Positions 9,101 through 15,697 of a DNA stretch of 64,000 nt are shown piece after piece. Within the stretch, counting starts at the first letter, position 1; every line of letters begins with the position of its first letter. The notes below the pieces were generated by a model that saw only the letters and a list, made by a program, of their open reading frames with translations, did not search any database and was not told the origin of the DNA. The stretch is from NCBI RefSeq assembly GCF_023656565.1, contig NZ_JAMOKG010000003.1, forward strand, positions 682,001 to 746,000, given 5' to 3'. The translations under genes were made by a program, and so were the position numbers. The DNA is from Flavobacterium tyrosinilyticum. Lineage in GTDB: Bacteria; Bacteroidota; Bacteroidia; Flavobacteriales; Flavobacteriaceae.

Positions 9101-10027
9101 CTACTGTATCTTAGAAGCCAGCAAATAAATAACCGCCATTCTAATTGCAACACCATTCTCCACCTGATTCAAGATCACCGAATGATCAGAATCTGCCACT
9201 TCAGAAGTGATTTCTACTCCTCTGTTGATTGGTCCTGGATGCATGATTACGATTTCTTTTCCTAGCGAATCCAAAAGCGGTTTATCCACTCCATATTGTT
9301 GTGCATATTCACGAGTTGATGGGAAGAAATTCACATCCATACGTTCGTTTTGCACACGAAGCATATTCGCAACGTCACACCATTCTAAGGCTTTTCTTAA
9401 ATTCGGTTCCACTGTAACACCAAGTGATTCAATATATCTCGGAATCAGCGTTTTTGGTCCGCAAACTTTTACTTCTGCGCCTTGCATCTGCAAAGCATAT
9501 ATGTTGGATAAGGCTACTCTAGAATGCAGAATATCGCCTACAATAACTACTTTTTTTCCAGCAACATCACCCAATTTTTCTCTGATTGAATAACTATCTA
9601 ACAAAGCTTGAGTTGGATGTTCGTGCGCTCCGTCTCCGGCGTTTACGATACTGGCTTTGACATTTTTAGATAAAAAATAAGCCGCTCCGGGATTGGAGTG
9701 GCGCATTACAACCATATCCACTTTCATCGAAAGGATATTATTAACAGTATCAATCAAGGTCTCTCCTTTTTTAACCGATGACTGAGCTGCAGAAAAACTG
9801 ATTACATCAGCAGATAAACGTTTCTGCGCTAATTCGAAAGAGAGTTTGGTTCTGGTACTGTTTTCGAAGAAAATATTGGCAATGGTAATATCTCGTAATG
9901 AAGGAACTTTTTTAATCGGTCTATTAATGACTTCTTTAAAATGATCTGCCGTTTCAAAAATCAGGTTAATATCATTCTCGTTGATATATTTAATTCCTAA
10001 TAAATGATTTACGCTTAATTCTTTCAT
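9101..10027 (-). CDS. pyrB: Aspartate carbamoyltransferase catalytic chain
   Basis: The 308-residue length is normal. The enzyme joins carbamoyl phosphate and aspartate, the first committed step of pyrimidine synthesis. Hallmarks are the carbamoyl-phosphate loop FFENSTRTKLSFE (STRT at residues 57-60), MRHSNPGAAYFL, GDGAHEHPTQALLD (HPTQ) and the C-terminal HPGPINRGVEI. No pyrI regulatory-chain gene is seen next to it, as in other pyrB-pyrR organizations. It follows pyrR on the same strand across a 150-base repeat-rich gap, so cotranscription and PyrR control are plausible but not proven by sequence. Confidence 0.97.
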   Translation of the reverse strand: MKELSVNHLLGIKYINENDINLIFETADHFKEVINRPIKKVPSLRDITIANIFFENSTRTKLSFELAQKRLSADVISFSAAQSSVKKGETLIDTVNNILSMKVDMVVMRHSNPGAAYFLSKNVKASIVNAGDGAHEHPTQALLDSYSIREKLGDVAGKKVVIVGDILHSRVALSNIYALQMQGAEVKVCGPKTLIPRYIESLGVTVEPNLRKALEWCDVANMLRVQNERMDVNFFPSTREYAQQYGVDKPLLDSLGKEIVIMHPGPINRGVEITSEVADSDHSVILNQVENGVAIRMAVIYLLASKIQ

Positions 10028-10178
10028 CTTTCTGTTTAATTGTTTATTTGTTTAATCGTTTAATCGCTTTCTTTCCGATTAAACAGTTAACCGATTTAAC
10101 GGTTCAACTTTTTTTAATTCTTTAATTGTTTAATCATTGGCTTTTCCGATTAAACAATTAACCGGTTAACCGATTAAA
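10028..10178. repeat. TTTAATCGGTTAA repeat array in the pyrR-pyrB gap
   Basis: Almost the whole 150-base gap consists of units such as TTTAATCG, CGATTAAAC and AACCGATTAA in both orientations, so it can form several alternative stem-loops. A second array of the same unit fills 52636-52760, also between two genes of one apparent operon. Confidence 0.8.
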
Positions 10179-10718
10179 CTAATTTGTCACTAGGTGAACA
10201 ACATCTTCACCATCATTTTCTTTCCAGCTTACAATTACTTTTTCACCATTAATAGCATCTACCTGACGACCTCTATAATCGGGCTGAATTGGTAAATGAC
10301 GGCTGAAACGTCTGTCGATTAAAACCAATAATTCAATTTCTGAAGGTCTTCCAAAAGATTGAATGGCAGTTAAGGCAGAACGAATGCTTCTTCCTGTAAA
10401 CAAAACATCATCTATAAAAATGACTTTCTTGTCTTCAACTATAAAATTGATTTGGGTTTTATTGGCTTCAAGCGGTTTATCAGTACGACGGAAATCATCT
10501 CTAAAAAAAGTGATGTCCAGATATCCTAAAGAAATTTCAGGAACCTTATATTCGTTTTCTAATATTTGTTTTAAACGTTCAGCTAAAAAAACGCCTCTTG
10601 GCTGAATTCCAACTAAAATAGTTTCAGAAAAATCAAGATGTTTTTCGATTAACTGACAAGCCAAACGATGGAGTATGATAGTAACTTCTTTCGAATTAAG
10701 TAATACTTTTTGACTCAT
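10179..10718 (-). CDS. pyrR: Bifunctional pyrimidine operon regulator / uracil phosphoribosyltransferase PyrR
   Basis: From the ATG at 10718 the protein has 179 residues, the usual PyrR length. It starts MSQKVLLNSKEV and contains ILHRLACQLIEKH, VGIQPRGVFLAERL and the PRPP-binding loop VIFIDDVLFTGRS (residues 99-111). The frame extends 31 codons further upstream, but that extension (PTPTPQQIKSDSV) is unlike PyrR and contains a promoter -7 element (10743-10750), so the shorter start is chosen. Known PyrR proteins bind pyr mRNA in response to UMP and UTP and have weak uracil phosphoribosyltransferase activity. Located directly before pyrB, it is probably the local pyrimidine regulator. Confidence 0.95.
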   Translation of the reverse strand: MSQKVLLNSKEVTIILHRLACQLIEKHLDFSETILVGIQPRGVFLAERLKQILENEYKVPEISLGYLDITFFRDDFRRTDKPLEANKTQINFIVEDKKVIFIDDVLFTGRSIRSALTAIQSFGRPSEIELLVLIDRRFSRHLPIQPDYRGRQVDAINGEKVIVSWKENDGEDVVHLVTN

Positions 10719-10742
10719 AAGTGATTGTAATGTTTGGTTGCG

Positions 10743-10750
10743 CAAATATA
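10743..10750 (-). promoter_or_regulatory. Bacteroidota -7 promoter element of pyrR
   Basis: The minus strand reads TATATTTG, a perfect TAnnTTTG box, 24 bases before the pyrR ATG. No clear TTG -33 element is found at the expected distance. It fixes the pyrR start at 10718, because the transcript would begin after the longer reading frame has already started. Confidence 0.6.
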
Positions 10751-10949
10751 CGGAATCTGATTTTATTTGTTGGGGTGTTGGGGTTGGAAATATTTTTTTT
10801 ACAATTATCAAAAATTAACAACTTTAATTTTCATAATTATTTTCTTTAAAATAAAATCTTATTTTTTGTGTGTTCTTTTACTGATAAAAATATATTTTAG
10901 CAAACCAATCTAAAGAAACTAAAACATTTAAAATATTATAAATCTTTAT

Positions 10950-11738
10950 ATGAAAGTTATTTTTTGGAATACTAAAAACATTGAAAATTTTGATATTATA
11001 TTAAGTATTTTAGAAGATGAGAATCCTCATTTTCTTTTTTTGTCTGAATTTGAAAAATTAGATATTAGCTCACATTATAAAGATCTAATAGCATTAAATT
11101 ATAACCACTTATCAAATCCCGGTTGCGATAAAATCAAAATAATAAAAAAAGTTTCCATAAAAAATATTGAATTAACAATTCAACATAGTGATTATACTGG
11201 AATATTTTTTCCAAAAATGGATTTAAATATTATTTCTGTGCATATGCCCTCACAGATGTATTATGAATTTGATGCCTTAAAATACAATATTTCAAAGTTT
11301 AAACAAGATTTTGAAAAACATATTGGAAATACAGAAGAAGAAAACATATTAATTATTGGTGATTTTAATGTTAATCCCTATGAATCTCCGATGATTAATC
11401 TAGATGGTTTAGGCGCAACAAATACAATTAAATTTAATAGTAAAAAACCTTTTAGAGGTTATGAAAATTTTCTATATTACAATCCTACTTGGAAATTATA
11501 TTCAAAAACGCATTTTCCTGGTACATTTAGAAAGCCAAGACCTTCCAATACATCCTTCGATGTATTGGAACATCATTTTCTCGATCAAGTTGTTATCAGT
11601 AAAAAACTAATGAAATCAATTAAAAATGAAGATATTGATATCATACATTCAACCTCAAAATTTAATATTTTTGACTTCGTTAAAAATAAAATAAATTACT
11701 CAGATCATTTACCCATTAAATATAATTTTGAAATATAA
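10950..11738 (+). CDS. Endonuclease/exonuclease/phosphatase (EEP) family protein
   Basis: The protein has 262 residues with all EEP catalytic landmarks: N7 in FWNTKNI, E33 in FLSEFE, H98 in SVHMP, D138/N140 in IIGDFNVNP, D212 in LDQVVIS, and S251-D252-H253 near the C-terminus. It should therefore be an active Mg-dependent phosphodiesterase or phosphatase. The substrate (DNA, RNA, lipid or sugar phosphate) cannot be read from sequence. There is no signal peptide or membrane segment. The gene is strikingly A+T-rich compared with pyrR beside it (11 G+C in 10981-11040 against 19 in 10381-10440), which suggests acquisition by transfer. An unknown 147-residue gene follows after only 3 bases, so the two are surely cotranscribed. 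Confidence 0.85.
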   Translation: MKVIFWNTKNIENFDIILSILEDENPHFLFLSEFEKLDISSHYKDLIALNYNHLSNPGCDKIKIIKKVSIKNIELTIQHSDYTGIFFPKMDLNIISVHMPSQMYYEFDALKYNISKFKQDFEKHIGNTEEENILIIGDFNVNPYESPMINLDGLGATNTIKFNSKKPFRGYENFLYYNPTWKLYSKTHFPGTFRKPRPSNTSFDVLEHHFLDQVVISKKLMKSIKNEDIDIIHSTSKFNIFDFVKNKINYSDHLPIKYNFEI

Positions 11739-11741
11739 CTC

Positions 11742-12185
11742 ATGGATTGGAAAAAATTTACAATTGAAAAAATAAAAACTCCGAACGAAATAATCGGTGA
11801 GACATTAGAAGGCTTCAATGAAGCAACAAATAATCTTTTAAATTTATCATTATTTGAAAAATCTGAAATTGAATTGCTAAGACAAAAAAATGGATCTAGC
11901 TTTCAATATGATCTTGTTCTTCATACTAAGTATATGAGATCATATAAATTTGTAGTATTTGAATTGTTTTTTGATGTAACATTATATCCGTGTGCTTTAA
12001 AAATTGAAAAAGGCATCGCAAAAAATCTAGATTTAACTCAAAATTATATCATTTCAGAAAACGAATCTCAATTAAGAACTTCTTTAGAATTAATATTTAA
12101 CACAGAAAAGTTCAATGAAATTGTTAGTGGATTAATGAAATTATCAAGTTTATCAAAAGAAGAAGATGACAAAATACCTTTTTAA
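11742..12185 (+). CDS. Unknown protein paired with the EEP-family gene
   Basis: This 147-residue protein is one I do not recognise. It starts 3 bases after the stop of the EEP gene and shares its strong A+T bias. The sequence looks like a soluble alpha/beta protein: a helical N-terminal half (GFNEATNNLLNLSLFEKSEIELL), a central beta-rich part (VVFELFFDVTLYPCALKIEKGI) and a helical tail ending KEEDDKIPF. There is no signal peptide, membrane segment or known catalytic motif. The tight pairing suggests an accessory subunit, specificity factor or antitoxin/immunity partner for the nuclease-fold protein. That is inference only. Confidence 0.7.
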   Translation: MDWKKFTIEKIKTPNEIIGETLEGFNEATNNLLNLSLFEKSEIELLRQKNGSSFQYDLVLHTKYMRSYKFVVFELFFDVTLYPCALKIEKGIAKNLDLTQNYIISENESQLRTSLELIFNTEKFNEIVSGLMKLSSLSKEEDDKIPF

Positions 12186-12309
12186 ATTATAAATTGAAGA
12201 ATGTATTTAAAAAGTAATCTCCAAATCCTAAAACATTTCCAAAAAATTCTATAACACATTTTGCCTATTCCTGAAGTAATTTTAAGTATCAATTTAAAAT
12301 ATCAGAATC

Positions 12310-12483
12310 ATGCAAAATAAAATACTAAGATTGTTAATGGTATTCGTTATACTGTTTTCATTTACAAGCTGTGAAGTTATTGGAGACATTTTTAAAGCCG
12401 GAATGGGATTCGGGATATTTATCGTAATTTTTATTATTGCGATTATTATCTGGATTTTCGCTAAAATGTTCGGCAGTAAATAA
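12310..12483 (+). CDS. Small lipoprotein with one membrane segment (57 aa)
   Basis: This is a short gene of 57 residues. A lipoprotein signal (MVFVILFSFTSC, Cys at residue 21) is followed by EVIGDIFKAGMGFG and one strongly hydrophobic helix (IFIVIFIIAIIIWIF) with a short basic tail. Very similar small proteins are widespread in Flavobacterium and are often mislabelled phosphatidate cytidylyltransferase, which a protein of this size cannot be. The gene ends 18 bases before a strong terminator on the same strand, supporting that it is real. The function is unknown; it is probably an envelope peptide. Confidence 0.8.
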   Translation: MQNKILRLLMVFVILFSFTSCEVIGDIFKAGMGFGIFIVIFIIAIIIWIFAKMFGSK

Positions 12484-12500
12484 GTGATAAATAACAAAGT

Positions 12501-12547
12501 AAAAAATCCCAAATTCCAAATTTAAATTGGAGTTTGGGATTTTTTTA
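12501..12547 (+). terminator. Intrinsic terminator after the 57-aa lipoprotein gene
   Basis: A long stem (AAAAAATCCCAAATTCCAA pairing with TTGGAGTTTGGGATTTTTT) is followed by T residues, 18 bases after the stop. Confidence 0.85.
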
Positions 12548-12663
12548 TGGGTGTAGAACTTTGTCAAAGTTTAAAACTTTGACAAAGTTGTAAAGTCAAA
12601 GATTGGAATTTGGAATTTGGAATTTCAATTATTGGAATTTACAATTTATTGGAATTTCAAAAA
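12548..12663. repeat. Palindrome CTTTGTCAAAG and tandem GGAATTT repeats
   Basis: An inverted repeat (AACTTTGTCAAAGTTTAAAA followed by its mirror CTTTGACAAAGTT) covers ~12557-12591. It is followed by about seven copies of TTGGAATTT (12603-12660). The block ends at the stop codon of the ABC-F gene and lies entirely between convergent genes. Confidence 0.7.
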
Positions 12664-14283
12664 TTAAAGATTGTACATCTTCTTTCTTTGTTCTTGAATT
12701 TTTTCATCATCAAGATATTCATCAAATGTCATGTAACGATCGATAACTCCGTTTGGTGTCAATTCTACGATTCTGTTACCAACAGTTTGCGCGAACTCGT
12801 GGTCATGTGTTGTGAAAATTACAGAACCTTTAAAGTTTTTCAATGAGTTGTTGAAAGCCGTAATAGACTCCAAATCTAAGTGATTTGTTGGCTCATCTAG
12901 CATTAAAACGTTTGCACGTTCCATCATCATTCTAGAAAGCATACAACGCACTTTTTCTCCTCCAGATAAAACTCTAGACGTTTTTAAAGCTTCTTCTCCA
13001 GAGAAAATCATTTTTCCTAAGAAACCTCTAATAAATACCTCATCACGTTCTTCTTCTGTTTTAGCGTACTGACGTAACCAGTCAACTAAAGTCAAATCGT
13101 TTTCGAAATATTTGTGATTTTCAGCTGGTAAATACGCTTGGTTGGTTGTAATTCCCCAATCGAAAGTTCCAGCATCAGCTTTTTGTTCGTTGTTTAAGAT
13201 TTCGTAGAAAGCAGTTGTAGCACGTGAATCTTTAGAGAAAAGAACGATTTTATCGCCTTTTGCCATATTCAGGTTTATGTCTTTGAATAAAACTTCTCCA
13301 TCTACAGAAGCTGCTAAACCTTCTACATTCAAGATCTGATCTCCAGCTTCACGATCCTGATCGAAGATAATCGCAGGATAACGACGGCTAGATGGTTTAA
13401 TTTCAGAAATATTTAGTTTCGAAATCATTTTTTTACGAGAAGTTGCTTGTTTAGATTTCGCCACGTTTGCACTAAAACGACGAATAAATTCTTCCAACTC
13501 TTGTTTCTTCTCTTCTGCTTTTTTGTTTTGCTGTGCACGCTGTTTTGCCGCTAATTGGCTAGACTCGTACCAGAACGTATAGTTCCCTGAGTAGTGATTA
13601 ATTTTCCCGAAATCAATATCAGAAATATGTGTACAAACCGCATCCAAAAAGTGACGGTCGTGAGATACAACAATTACAGTGTTTTCGTAGTTTGCTAAGA
13701 AGTTTTCTAACCAAGCGATTGTCTCGAAATCCAAATCGTTGGTAGGCTCATCCATAATCAATACATCAGGATTTCCAAAAAGCGCCTGCGCCAAAAGCAC
13801 ACGTACTTTCATCTTTCCTTCCATATCTGCCATTAAAGTATAATGATCTGCTTCAGAGATTCCTAAGTTAGACAACATAGACGCAGCATCAGAATCGGCA
13901 TTCCATCCGTTCATTTCTTCAAACTGAACTTGTAACTCCCCTATTCTATCTGCATTGGCATCATTATAATCTAAATAAAGTTCATCCATTTCTTTTTTAA
14001 CAGCATACAAAACTTTATTTCCCATTAAAACGGTTTCCAAAACAGTATGCTCATCGAACATGTTGTGGTTCTGGTTTAAAACCGACATACGTTTTCCCGG
14101 TTCTAAATGAATATGCCCAGAAGTTGGGTCCATATCACCTGAAATAATTTTTAGAAATGTAGATTTTCCAGCACCATTGGCTCCAATAACGCCGTAAATA
14201 TTTCCGTGAGTGAATGTGGTATTTACTTCGTCAAACAAAATTCGTTTGCCAAATTGAACTGATAAATTATTGACTGTTAACAT
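12664..14283 (-). CDS. ABC-F family ATPase, YbiT-like, with a degenerate second Walker A
   Basis: The protein has 539 residues with two ABC domains and no membrane segment, as in translation-associated ABC-F proteins. It is most like E. coli YbiT (similar lengths and blocks such as FSANVAKSKQATSR in the linker region). NBD1 is intact: Walker A GANGAGKS (34-41), Walker B VLIMDEPTNDLD and H-loop VSHDRHFL. NBD2 keeps the signature LSGGEKVR and Walker B VLMLDEPTNHLDLES. Where its Walker A should be (around residues 343-360), however, it reads LFSKDSRATTAFYEIL, with no G-x-x-x-x-G-K-S/T. ABC-F proteins act on ribosomes to modulate translation. This one could hydrolyse ATP at only one canonical site. 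Repeats flank both ends of the gene. Confidence 0.92.
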   Translation of the reverse strand: MLTVNNLSVQFGKRILFDEVNTTFTHGNIYGVIGANGAGKSTFLKIISGDMDPTSGHIHLEPGKRMSVLNQNHNMFDEHTVLETVLMGNKVLYAVKKEMDELYLDYNDANADRIGELQVQFEEMNGWNADSDAASMLSNLGISEADHYTLMADMEGKMKVRVLLAQALFGNPDVLIMDEPTNDLDFETIAWLENFLANYENTVIVVSHDRHFLDAVCTHISDIDFGKINHYSGNYTFWYESSQLAAKQRAQQNKKAEEKKQELEEFIRRFSANVAKSKQATSRKKMISKLNISEIKPSSRRYPAIIFDQDREAGDQILNVEGLAASVDGEVLFKDINLNMAKGDKIVLFSKDSRATTAFYEILNNEQKADAGTFDWGITTNQAYLPAENHKYFENDLTLVDWLRQYAKTEEERDEVFIRGFLGKMIFSGEEALKTSRVLSGGEKVRCMLSRMMMERANVLMLDEPTNHLDLESITAFNNSLKNFKGSVIFTTHDHEFAQTVGNRIVELTPNGVIDRYMTFDEYLDDEKIQEQRKKMYNL

Positions 14284-14317
14284 GAATGTCTTTTTAATTA
14301 ATTTGGTGCAAAAGTAG

Positions 14318-14510
14318 TGAAAAAGGTTCTAAGTTGCAAAGATCCTAAGGTGCTAAGGTTTTTATGCTAGTGATGAGAGGTTCTCGCAGAGGCGCTAAGG
14401 CGCAGAGTTTTGTTTAATGCTGTTTAATCGTCACGCAATCTTGTCAGAAATGACAAAAATGAGGTTACTTTGCCATAAAACTTTGCAACTTCGCGACTTT
14501 GCGAGATTAA
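14318..14510. repeat. Dispersed short repeats between ABC-F and TlpA-like genes
   Basis: Units such as TTCTAAGTTGCAAAGATCC, CTAAGGTGCTAAGG, GAGGCGCTAAGGCGCAGAG and CTTTGCAACTTCGCGACTTT fill this gap. They resemble the CTTAGAACCTTAGC and GCAAAGACGCGAAGG families at other sites in the window. No gene is visible. Confidence 0.6.
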
Positions 14511-14517
14511 TTAAAAC

Positions 14518-15288
14518 TTATAATTTACTTTCTTTAGCCAAAGCCACTTCTAAACTTTCAAAATTTGGAAGCACTTTAGCAATCATTCCTTCTTTGTTGA
14601 TTATAAAATGTGTTGGAAAAGAGTTCAACTGTAAAGCATTATTCATATATTCCTTCATATCTGGAATTACAGAATAAGACAATGGTTTTCTTGCCAAGAA
14701 ATTTTTTAATTGCTCTACTGAATCTTCGGCTAAACTCATAAAAACAATATCGTTTCGATCTTTATATTCTGAAACTAATTTATTGACTTGAGGAAATTCT
14801 CTAATGCATGGCGTGCAGTGAATGTACCAGCATTTGATCACAATGATTTTTCCTTTCATGGATTCGTTGGTCACCAGATTTCCGTTTAAATCTTTAAATG
14901 AAAATTTTGGAAAAGCGGTTCCTTCCATTTTGTAGTTTTTATAAGCATCAAAACCAATTTGATTGATGGTGGCTTTTATGCTTGAATCTGTTTTTGGCTG
15001 AATTTTGAATAGTTTATAAACATAAACATCTGCTTCTGATTTCAATCGAACTGGAATAAAATTTCCATTTGCCAGCTGATCTAAAAAAGCTTCTTTTGAG
15101 ATTTCTTTTGAAGATGAATCAAGTGCAGTGAAATCTCTAGAAAGCATAATTCCTTTATTATAAACCGACCATTGCTCGTACGTTTTCTGAATTTGTAAGG
15201 GATCAACTTCTGGATTTCCGAATTTATTTTGAGCTGTACTTATTGAAAAAATAAAGAGTAGTGCAATTAAGCTAATGAATTTCTGCAT
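14518..15288 (-). CDS. TlpA-like thioredoxin-fold protein, exported
   Basis: From the ATG at 15288 the protein has 256 residues and begins with a signal peptide (MQKFISLIALLFIFSISTAQ). An upstream in-frame ATG (15318) would place ten polar residues before it and is less likely. The N-terminal ~110 residues are unassigned. The C-terminal half is a redoxin/AhpC-TSA-like thioredoxin domain: FPKFSFKDLNGNLV, then the redox motif CWYIHCTPC with the active CxxC as CTPC, REFPQVNKLV, and the cis-Pro region SFPTHFIINKEG. It probably reduces or exchanges disulfides in the periplasm. The substrate is unknown, and no cytochrome c biogenesis genes are nearby. Confidence 0.88.
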   Translation of the reverse strand: MQKFISLIALLFIFSISTAQNKFGNPEVDPLQIQKTYEQWSVYNKGIMLSRDFTALDSSSKEISKEAFLDQLANGNFIPVRLKSEADVYVYKLFKIQPKTDSSIKATINQIGFDAYKNYKMEGTAFPKFSFKDLNGNLVTNESMKGKIIVIKCWYIHCTPCIREFPQVNKLVSEYKDRNDIVFMSLAEDSVEQLKNFLARKPLSYSVIPDMKEYMNNALQLNSFPTHFIINKEGMIAKVLPNFESLEVALAKESKL

Positions 15289-15334
15289 GGATTCTGAAAC
15301 AATTGTATTTGATTTCAAAAATAGTGAAAGTTTT

Positions 15335-15500
15335 TTAACCGCAAAGACGCGAAGGTGTGCGCAAAGTTCGCAAAGGGTTTCTTGCAGATTTAATAGATTT
15401 AGCAGATTTTTTATTAATCTATCTAAAAAAACAAGTGAAAAAATCCGTTTTAATCTGCGTCTTTACGAAGTAAATCCGCCTCATCCGTGTACTATATTGA
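15335..15500. repeat. Dispersed repeat block (GCAAAGACGCGAAGG and AATCTGCG types)
   Basis: Units such as AACCGCAAAGACGCGAAGG, GCGCAAAGTTCGCAAAGGG, AGATTTAGCAGATT and TTAATCTGCGTC fill most of the 409-base gap between the TlpA-like and chitinase genes. They look like the intergenic short repeats seen elsewhere in the window. The rest of the gap holds the chiA terminator and otherwise nothing I recognise. Confidence 0.55.
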
Positions 15501-15527
15501 GTTATTAGTCCATTTATCGAAAGTCAT

Positions 15528-15557
15528 AAAAAAACCTGGCAGTAAAACTACCAGGTT
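15528..15557 (-). terminator. Intrinsic terminator downstream of chiA
   Basis: On the minus strand the stem AACCTGG ... CCAGGTT is followed by a T run, about 140 bases after the chiA stop. It probably ends the chitin operon transcript. Confidence 0.75.
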
Positions 15558-15697
15558 CATAATGCGCATCTTTAGGCAAAAACCAAATAACAAATTACCT
15601 AAAGTGGCATTTTTTAGAAATAAAATAGATTAAAACATAAATAACCAAACTCAATTTTAACCGTCCCGTTTTTTATTTCTAAATTTTCAATTCTTTT

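Noticed and set aside
10028..10178. CRISPR-like array in the pyrR-pyrB gap
   Set aside because: The units are 8-16 bases, irregular, in both orientations and without unique spacers of constant length. No cas gene is present.
10719..10949. PyrR-binding attenuator or riboswitch upstream of pyrR
   Set aside because: The leader after the promoter box is too short and I find no terminator/antiterminator pair.
12294..12567. Minus-strand frames across the 57-aa lipoprotein gene
   Set aside because: They overlap the small gene and its terminator. The plus-strand frame has a clean lipobox, helix and terminator.
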